Assembly (NCBI GenBank): GCA_030622125.1
Contig: JAUXGM010000030.1
Location: 1-17,716, forward strand
Length of the DNA: 17,716 nucleotides
Direction: 5' to 3'
Source of the DNA: a bacterium
Lineage (GTDB): Bacteria; AUK180
Notes under the pieces: model-generated
What the model was told of the DNA's origin: nothing
Databases searched by the model: none
What the model saw: the letters and a program-made list of their open reading frames with translations, nothing else
Part shown: piece after piece, positions 12,264 to 17,716 of the stretch
Position numbering within the stretch: position 1 is the stretch's first letter
Layout: the number at the start of each line of letters is the position of its first letter
Position numbers and translations under genes: made by a program

Positions 12264-13924
12264 GTGAATATAAACTTATAGGCGGCTATCCCGAGGATAT
12301 GCGCAAATCAATAGAAAAACTTGAAAAAACAAGAGACCGAAGAGTTGGAAGGCTTCCAAAAGGTATGACCTTAGAGGAAAGAGAAGAGGTTTTGAATCTT
12401 TGTCATCCCGATTATACCCCTGGCGGTAAAAGAAAAATACCCATTGGGGTCAATAAGGGAGATACGGCACCAACCGAGGTCGTTGAGCTTTTAGAAGCAA
12501 ATCCGGCAATCGATACAAAAGATATTGATCTTTCCAATATTGATTATGAAACGGATATACTGATCATTGGCGGCGGATTGACAGGAACAGCAGCAGCACT
12601 TCTTGCCAACGATAACGGCGTCCCTGTTGAAAAGATTCTCCTTGTCAATAAGTTAAGGCATGGAGATTCAAATTCAATTATGGCTCAGGGAGGAACTCAA
12701 GCTGCGGATTCACCCGTAGATTCTCCACCCATTCACTATCTTGATGCGATAGGAGGAGGTCATTTTACAAATAAACCGGATGTTTTGAAAGCACTGGTAG
12801 AGGAAGCACCTATTGCATTAAAATGGATAGTTGATCTTGGTGTGCTTTTTGATAGAACAGAGGATGGAGATTTCGTGAGGCTACCCGGAGGAGGTACTTC
12901 AAGAAAGAGGATGCATGCCTGTAAGGATTACACAGGGCTGGAGGAATTAAGGGTTATAAGAGATGAATTTAGAAATAGAAAGATCCCTGTTTTAGAATTC
13001 TGTCCCGTTGTAGAACTTTTGACCGATTCCGTTACCGATAAGGTTACGGGGGCAGTGCTCTGGGAGATGGAAACAGGTGATTATAAGATCGTAAGGGCTA
13101 AGGCAACGATACTTGCAACGGGTGGCTTTGGAAGACTTCATATCAGGGGCTTTCCAACCACAAATCATTATGGTGCAACAGCAGATGGCATTGTATTAGC
13201 ATACAGGGCAGGGGCAAAACTAAAAGATACCGATACCGTTCAATACCATCCCACAGGTGCAGCATATCCACAGCAGATCATAGGACTTCTTCTTACTGAG
13301 AAATTAAGATCTATGGGAGCACAGCCTATCAATAAAGAGGGTGAAGCATTTGTTTACCCGCTTGAACCAAGAGATGTTGAAGCATCAAGGATCATTAAAG
13401 AGTGTTATATTAACGATATGGGAGTAACAACCCCAACGGGAATGAAAGGGATCTGGCTTGATACTCCACTAATTGATATAATAAACGGTCCGGCAACTAT
13501 TGAAAAATCCTTTCCCGGTATGGTGAGAATGTTCAAAAGATTCGGTATAGATATGATAAAAGACCCCGTTCTTATCTTCCCGACACTTCATTACCAGAAT
13601 GGCGGAGTGGAGACCGATCCCGAAGGAAGAACCAATATCAAAGGACTTTTTGTTGCAGGAGAAGCCTCAGGTGGTGTTCATGGAAAAAATAGATTGATGG
13701 GAAACTCCACCCTTGATTGTATTGTTTTTGGGAGGATCTCAGGAAAGACCGCTGCTTCTTATATTAAAGGCTATAAGAAGAAGGATAAGATCAGCTTCAG
13801 GCATCTTGAAAAATACGGAAAATTATTTAAGGATGCAGGAATAAAAGCAAAGGGAAGGGCGCCGATCCTGTTACCTGAATATAGAGGAAAAGCTGTTCTT
13901 GAAAGAATGATTGATGTATTTTAA
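12260..13924 (+). CDS. frdA: Fumarate reductase/succinate dehydrogenase-like flavoprotein subunit
   Basis: A 554-residue FAD protein. The Rossmann motif GGGLTG is at 104-109, so about 97 residues precede it. Normally only a few do. Catalytic motifs are kept: QYHPTG (His330), the KLRSMGAQPINKEG segment, RDVEASR, TLHYQNGGV (His444) and GKNRLMGNSTLD (Arg478). The usual covalent-FAD histidine four residues before AQGG is replaced by Asn138 (SNSIMAQGG), so FAD is probably non-covalent, as in L-aspartate oxidase. Only about 76 residues follow Arg478, against roughly 190-210 in E. coli SdhA/FrdA, so the C-terminal helical domain is mostly missing. The length is close to that of archaeal TfrA. The substrate is most likely fumarate/succinate, given fumarase and SucCD nearby. 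L-aspartate oxidase is less likely in this context. Confidence 0.83.
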   Translation: MSEYKLIGGYPEDMRKSIEKLEKTRDRRVGRLPKGMTLEEREEVLNLCHPDYTPGGKRKIPIGVNKGDTAPTEVVELLEANPAIDTKDIDLSNIDYETDILIIGGGLTGTAAALLANDNGVPVEKILLVNKLRHGDSNSIMAQGGTQAADSPVDSPPIHYLDAIGGGHFTNKPDVLKALVEEAPIALKWIVDLGVLFDRTEDGDFVRLPGGGTSRKRMHACKDYTGLEELRVIRDEFRNRKIPVLEFCPVVELLTDSVTDKVTGAVLWEMETGDYKIVRAKATILATGGFGRLHIRGFPTTNHYGATADGIVLAYRAGAKLKDTDTVQYHPTGAAYPQQIIGLLLTEKLRSMGAQPINKEGEAFVYPLEPRDVEASRIIKECYINDMGVTTPTGMKGIWLDTPLIDIINGPATIEKSFPGMVRMFKRFGIDMIKDPVLIFPTLHYQNGGVETDPEGRTNIKGLFVAGEASGGVHGKNRLMGNSTLDCIVFGRISGKTAASYIKGYKKKDKISFRHLEKYGKLFKDAGIKAKGRAPILLPEYRGKAVLERMIDVF

Positions 13925-13944
13925 TAAATAGGAGGTAAATACTT

Positions 13945-15294
13945 ATGGAAGATAAAAAAGCTAATGTTGAAAAGCTTTTAGCAAAAGCAAAAAAACCGGG
14001 ACTGGATGCTATGGAACTGCATCCTTTCTATAAAGGTAAGGTAGAGGTTACATTAAAATGTACCGTGAGGGATTTTAATGATTTTGCGATATGGTATACA
14101 CCGGGAGTTGCGTCACCATGTCGGGATATTCAACAACATCCCGAAAAGGTATTTGAACATACCAATAAAGGCAACTTCGTAGCAGTGGTAAGTGATGGCA
14201 CGAGAGTCTTAGGTCTTGGTGATATTGGTCCTGAAGCGGGATTACCCGTAATGGAAGGTAAGGCACTACTCTTTAAATATCTTGGTGGTGTGGATGCATT
14301 TCCTATCTGTTTAAAAGAGAAGGACCCGGATAAGATTATAGAAATAGTAAAGGCACTTGAACCATCATTCGGCGGCATAAATCTTGAGGATATTTCCCAG
14401 CCAAAATGTTTTTATATCCTTGACAAATTAAGAGAAGAGATGAATATACCCGTTTGGCATGATGATCAGCAGGGAACCGCTACTGTTACACTTGCAGGAC
14501 TTTATGGTGCTTTAGAGGTTGTTGGTAAAAATATTGAAGATGTCCGGATTGCCTTTGTAGGTGCCGGTGGTGCAAATATTGCAATTTCCCGTGTTCTTAT
14601 ACTTGCCGGCTTTAAGCCAGAAAAAATGATCATGGTAGATAGCAAGGGTATATTGAACAAGGATAGGGAAGACCTAAATACATCAAAAACAAAGGAAAAA
14701 TGGAATATGTGTACGATAAGTAATTCCGAAAATAAGAAAGGCGGGATAGCGGAAGCACTTGAAGGAGCAGATGTGTGTATCGCCCTTTCAAAACCAGGTC
14801 CCGGAACTATCAAAAAAGAATGGGTAGCAAAGATGAACTCTGATGCAATTGTCTTTGCTTGTGCAAATCCTGTACCGGAGATATGGCCGTGGGAAGCAAA
14901 GGAAGCAGGTGCAAGGATCGTTTCAACAGGCAGAAGTGATTTCCCGAATCAGGTGAATAATTCTCTTGGATTCCCTGCTATATTCAGGGGAGTTTTAGAT
15001 GTCGTAGCACATACCGTTACAGATACAATGTGTATAGCAGCAGCAAAATCGCTTTTAAAAAGTGCCAAAAAGAAAGGATTAAGTGACAATTATATCACTC
15101 CTACAATGGATGATACTGATGCATTTATAGAGGAAGCAGTCGCCTGTGGTATGCAGGCAATAAAGGAAGGAACGGCAAAGAAAAAGTTAACCGAAGAGGA
15201 ATTACGAAAAAGTGCCGGAGAAAAGATCACCCGTGCAAGAAAGCTTGTGCATCTTGCAATGAAGAAGAAGATCATACCGAAAGCACCTAAGTAA
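13945..15294 (+). CDS. NAD(P)-dependent malic enzyme, short single-domain form
   Basis: A 449-residue malic enzyme without the C-terminal phosphotransacetylase-like domain of MaeB. It interconverts malate with pyruvate and CO2, with NAD(P) as cofactor. Motifs are AIWYTPGVASPC (Tyr51, the likely catalytic Tyr), VVSDGTRVLGLGDIGPEAGL, FGGINLEDISQPKCF (metal-binding acidic residues), VWHDDQQGTATVTLAG and the dinucleotide fold FVGAGGANIA. The later FACANPVPEI and STGRSDFPNQVNNSLGFP are also typical. AGGAGGT upstream gives a clear start 20 bases after frdA, so it is probably the last gene of the operon. It connects the C4 acids made by the fumarase and Frd genes with pyruvate. Cofactor preference cannot be read reliably. 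Confidence 0.92.
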   Translation: MEDKKANVEKLLAKAKKPGLDAMELHPFYKGKVEVTLKCTVRDFNDFAIWYTPGVASPCRDIQQHPEKVFEHTNKGNFVAVVSDGTRVLGLGDIGPEAGLPVMEGKALLFKYLGGVDAFPICLKEKDPDKIIEIVKALEPSFGGINLEDISQPKCFYILDKLREEMNIPVWHDDQQGTATVTLAGLYGALEVVGKNIEDVRIAFVGAGGANIAISRVLILAGFKPEKMIMVDSKGILNKDREDLNTSKTKEKWNMCTISNSENKKGGIAEALEGADVCIALSKPGPGTIKKEWVAKMNSDAIVFACANPVPEIWPWEAKEAGARIVSTGRSDFPNQVNNSLGFPAIFRGVLDVVAHTVTDTMCIAAAKSLLKSAKKKGLSDNYITPTMDDTDAFIEEAVACGMQAIKEGTAKKKLTEEELRKSAGEKITRARKLVHLAMKKKIIPKAPK

Positions 15295-15605
15295 GATAGT
15301 GGTTAATGCCGGGATGTAAATCCATAAGAGTAAAGTAATTGCCTCGAAAATAGGAAAGAAATATTATAAAGACACACCTGAAAATATTGTTATTTAAATA
15401 CTGAATATTTCGCGGAGCCTATGCTGAACAAAGTGAAGTGCCCAATATAACTGAATTGTATTTGACTGGTGCTCTGTGGTTAATATTATTAAAATAAAAA
15501 GCGAAAAGATATTGCAATAATTTCAAAATAATTTTGAAAAAAATAACATTTTCACATAGTAAAGTTTCTTAACATTTTCATTTAGTAACAATAAAAAAAA
15601 ACAGT
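15295..15605. other. Convergent gap between malic enzyme and sucD
   Basis: About 310 bases without a gene. It contains TGAACAAAGTGAA (15425-15437), which matches part of the element at 4003-4015 at 11 of 13 positions; a weak AT stem TTTCAAAA/TTTTGAAA (15521-15528, 15532-15539); and a near-perfect 18-bp direct repeat. No strong intrinsic terminator is visible for either convergent operon. Confidence 0.5.
15545..15588. repeat. Two 18-bp direct repeats
   Basis: AACATTTTCAYWTAGTAA occurs at 15545-15562 and 15571-15588, differing at two positions, 26 bases apart start to start, just beyond the sucD 3' end. Function unknown. It could be part of an AT-rich simple repeat. Confidence 0.5.
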
Positions 15606-16460
15606 CTAAAAGAAACCGGGGATATCCTGTGGTAAATTTGCTACCTTGATCCCGGCTTTTTCCAAATATTCTATTTTAGCTTGTGCGGTTTCATTTTTCC
15701 CCGAGATTATTGCTCCGGCGTGCCCCATTCTCTTTCCCTTCGGTGCGGTTTTTCCTGCAATAAAAGCGATTACAGGTTTTTTTACATTTTCCTTTATATA
15801 ATCAGCGGCAATAATTTCATCATTACCGCCGATCTCTCCTATCAAGACAATGCCTTCTGTCTCTTCATCGGCATTGAACATTTTTAAAAGCTTAAGAAAT
15901 CGACTTCCGATAATAGGATCACCGCCAATGCCGACAACAGTAGTTTGTCCAATCCCGGCAGTTGTTAAGCCATAAACTACCTCATAGGTAAGTGTTCCAC
16001 TTCTTGAGATAACTCCGATATTACCTTTTTTACAGATATTTCCCGGAAGGATCCCCATTTTCGCTTCTCCCGGTGATATTAGACCTGGACAATTCGGTCC
16101 GATTATGGTAATATTCTTTCCTTTAATATAATTCTTTATTTTTAACATCTCTAATGCAGGAATACCTTCCGTAATTACAACGATTAATTTTATTTCTTCA
16201 TCAATTGCTTCCCATATAGCATCTGCTGCAAATTTTGGCGGAACAAATATAGTTGTAGCATCAACGGAAAATTCTTTTTTTAAGTCGGAAACAGAATTGA
16301 AAACGGGCTTTCCCGCAACTTCAATACCACCCTTTCCCGGTGTAACTCCGGCGATGACCTTTGTACCGTATTCAATCATCATTTTTGTATGAAATCCACC
16401 ATCTCTTCCTGTAATACCCTGAATAATGACATTTGTATCTTTATTTAAAAGAATTGACAT
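15606..16460 (-). CDS. sucD: Succinyl-CoA synthetase (ADP-forming), alpha subunit
   Basis: A 284-residue alpha subunit, normal length. It has the N-terminal CoA-binding domain ([17 protein letters not shown], near residues 13-29), [28 protein letters not shown] and the phosphohistidine site KRMGHAGAI. The histidine is residue 247, essentially the same position as His246 of E. coli SucD. With SucC it converts succinyl-CoA, ADP and phosphate to succinate, CoA and ATP, reversibly. The ATG follows the sucC stop by one base, and its AGGAG lies inside the sucC 3' end, so translation is coupled. It converges on the malic-enzyme gene. It supplies the step between the Frd and Kor reactions encoded on the other strand. 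Confidence 0.95.
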   Translation of the reverse strand: MSILLNKDTNVIIQGITGRDGGFHTKMMIEYGTKVIAGVTPGKGGIEVAGKPVFNSVSDLKKEFSVDATTIFVPPKFAADAIWEAIDEEIKLIVVITEGIPALEMLKIKNYIKGKNITIIGPNCPGLISPGEAKMGILPGNICKKGNIGVISRSGTLTYEVVYGLTTAGIGQTTVVGIGGDPIIGSRFLKLLKMFNADEETEGIVLIGEIGGNDEIIAADYIKENVKKPVIAFIAGKTAPKGKRMGHAGAIISGKNETAQAKIEYLEKAGIKVANLPQDIPGFF

Positions 16461-16461
16461 A

Positions 16462-17598
16462 TTAATCTCCTATCATTGAAACGGCTTTTTTCACCGCTTC
16501 CTGCATTGAAGTGGCAATATCCAAATTAAGAGAGTTAAGTATTTTAACCCCTTCTTTTTCGTTGGTACCTGTTAATCTAATAACAATTGGAATGGAAATT
16601 TCAAGTTTCTCCATAGCTATTTTTATACCATTTGCAATATCATCACATCTTGTAATTCCCCCGAAGATATTGAATAAGATCACCTTAACATTTTTATCTC
16701 TTTTTAGTATCTTTAAGGCATTGATTACCTTATCAGGATTGGAAGAACCGCCAACATCAAGAAAATTTGCAGGTTCACCTCCAAAATATTTTATCATATC
16801 CATGGTTGTCATTGCCAGTCCGGCACCATTTACGATACATCCGATATTACCGTTCAATTGAACATAGCTTAAACCTGCTTTTTTTGCATCAAGTTCTTCG
16901 GAAGTAAGATCATCGTAATTTATAAACGAATCGAAATCGCTTAAAAATGGTATCCCATTATCATCTACGACTATCTTAGAATCAAGTGCTATTACCCTAT
17001 TACCTTTGATAATAGCCAGGGGATTTATTTCTACAAGATTTAATGAAAGTTCAATCACCATCTGGTACATTTTTTTTATTATATATCTAAATTGATTTTT
17101 TAAATTACGATCCTTAATCTTTGTTTTCTCAAAAAATTTTACAAAATGATGATTTTTTAATCCGATCAAGGGATCAATATCAAGTTTCAATATGGCTTCA
17201 GGGTTTTCTTCGGCAAGAATTTCTATTTCCGTACCGCCCTGAGATGATGTTATCATTGTTATCTTTTCACTATTTCTATTCAGCATAAATGAAAGATAAA
17301 ATTCTTGTTCAATATTTAGTCCTTCTTCTATTAGAACTTTTTCAACCTTATACCCTTTAATGTCCATTCCAAATAAGTTTTCCAAAGCAGATTCAATCTC
17401 ACTGACCTGTTTTATTAATTTTACACCACCTGCTTTCCCTCTTCCTCCAACTAAAACCTGTGCTTTTGCTACGATAGGGAAAATATCCTGATCAATCATT
17501 TTGAAAGCATCATCTTTACTATAAAATATCTTGCCTTTTGGAATCGGTATAAGATATTTTGCGAATAATCTCTTGCCCTGAAATTCGTATAATTTCAT
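16462..17598 (-). CDS. sucC: Succinyl-CoA synthetase (ADP-forming), beta subunit
   Basis: A 378-residue beta subunit (E. coli SucC is 388). It opens with [15 protein letters not shown], typical of this ATP-grasp family. It has the nucleotide-binding [17 protein letters not shown] (about 44-60), [12 protein letters not shown] with the metal ligands, and the C-terminal flavodoxin-like half with [27 protein letters not shown] and [15 protein letters not shown]. The ribosome site GAGAGGT precedes the ATG. A promoter is visible about 25 bases further upstream. It forms a two-gene operon with sucD. Codon and base composition match the kor/hdr cluster, so I see no sign that it is foreign. Confidence 0.95.
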   Translation of the reverse strand: MKLYEFQGKRLFAKYLIPIPKGKIFYSKDDAFKMIDQDIFPIVAKAQVLVGGRGKAGGVKLIKQVSEIESALENLFGMDIKGYKVEKVLIEEGLNIEQEFYLSFMLNRNSEKITMITSSQGGTEIEILAEENPEAILKLDIDPLIGLKNHHFVKFFEKTKIKDRNLKNQFRYIIKKMYQMVIELSLNLVEINPLAIIKGNRVIALDSKIVVDDNGIPFLSDFDSFINYDDLTSEELDAKKAGLSYVQLNGNIGCIVNGAGLAMTTMDMIKYFGGEPANFLDVGGSSNPDKVINALKILKRDKNVKVILFNIFGGITRCDDIANGIKIAMEKLEISIPIVIRLTGTNEKEGVKILNSLNLDIATSMQEAVKKAVSMIGD

Positions 17599-17623
17599 TT
17601 TTTACCTCTCGGATACATTTTTA

Positions 17624-17652
17624 AATTTACCATATTTTTATAAAAAATGCAA
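17624..17652 (-). promoter_or_regulatory. Probable sucCD promoter
   Basis: On the minus strand TTGCAT (plus 17647-17652), a 17-bp spacer and TAAATT (plus 17624-17629), preceded by TGG as an extended -10 element. The expected start is near 17617, giving a short leader before GAGAGGT. Confidence 0.5.
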
Positions 17653-17716
17653 ATTTTTGTTTGTTTAGTTTTGACTTTTGACTTGGTCTCTTTTGATGCA
17701 TCTCAATATGATTTGA
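17653..17716. other. Right-edge sequence with short T-rich heptamers
   Basis: No gene is visible upstream of sucC to the window edge. The segment holds TTTTGACTTTTGACTT, two 7-base units similar in style to the other short arrays in the window. Confidence 0.35.

Noticed and set aside
10567-13924. Methanogen-type thiol:fumarate reductase (TfrAB) from an archaeon
   Set aside because: HdrB-like and FrdB-like parts are separate genes rather than one TfrB, promoters and ribosome sites are bacterial, and no coenzyme M or B genes are seen. Relationship is kept only as an analogy.
12260-13924. L-aspartate oxidase (NadB)
   Set aside because: The non-covalent-FAD motif and short C-terminus resemble NadB, but linkage to an FrdB-like gene and fumarase, with no nadA or nadC, favours fumarate/succinate chemistry.

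Overview
This AT-rich window is bacterial. It has sigma-70-type promoters (one with both consensus hexamers at 17-bp spacing), Shine-Dalgarno sites before almost every gene, and tightly overlapping operon genes. The gene content is that of a strict anaerobe running ferredoxin-linked TCA reactions without a visible respiratory membrane anchor. The repeat-rich gaps and low GC resemble uncultivated anaerobic lineages such as Cloacimonadota or WOR-3. That placement is an impression, not something the sequence proves.

Left part (1-2215): the 3' end of an unrecognised gene, a short ORF with a signal peptide, a 500-base gap with palindromic repeats, then a two-gene operon under a near-perfect promoter. 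The operon encodes a DUF2089-type zinc-ribbon/HTH protein and a DUF4097-like Gly-Gly-Asn repeat protein. Region 2216-3099 is non-coding. It holds an octamer array, a heptamer array, a mobile-looking hairpin, six exact-length 71-bp tandem units, a promoter and a possible 33-codon leader ORF.

Main operon (3100-15294, plus strand): class I fumarase alpha; a 379-base repeat-filled gap; fumarase beta; 2-oxoglutarate:ferredoxin oxidoreductase (ferredoxin-alpha fusion, beta, gamma); HdrA, HdrC and HdrB homologues; an iron-sulfur and a flavoprotein subunit of the fumarate reductase/succinate dehydrogenase superfamily; malic enzyme. Converging from the right on the minus strand are sucC and sucD with their own promoter.

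Together the enzymes connect pyruvate/malate, fumarate, succinate, succinyl-CoA and 2-oxoglutarate. This is the 'right arm' of the TCA cycle, usable reductively (malate to 2-oxoglutarate, consuming reduced ferredoxin) or oxidatively (for example glutamate-derived 2-oxoglutarate to succinate with ATP formation). The most interesting point is that Frd/Sdh-like catalytic subunits are locked in one operon with HdrABC and have no SdhC/SdhD-type anchor. They also carry unusual traits: loss of the covalent-FAD histidine, a long N-terminal extension, a missing C-terminal domain, a third four-cysteine cluster site, and an HdrA with a degenerate MvhD-like tail. I infer a soluble, possibly flavin-bifurcating fumarate/succinate complex that exchanges electrons with ferredoxin through HdrA.
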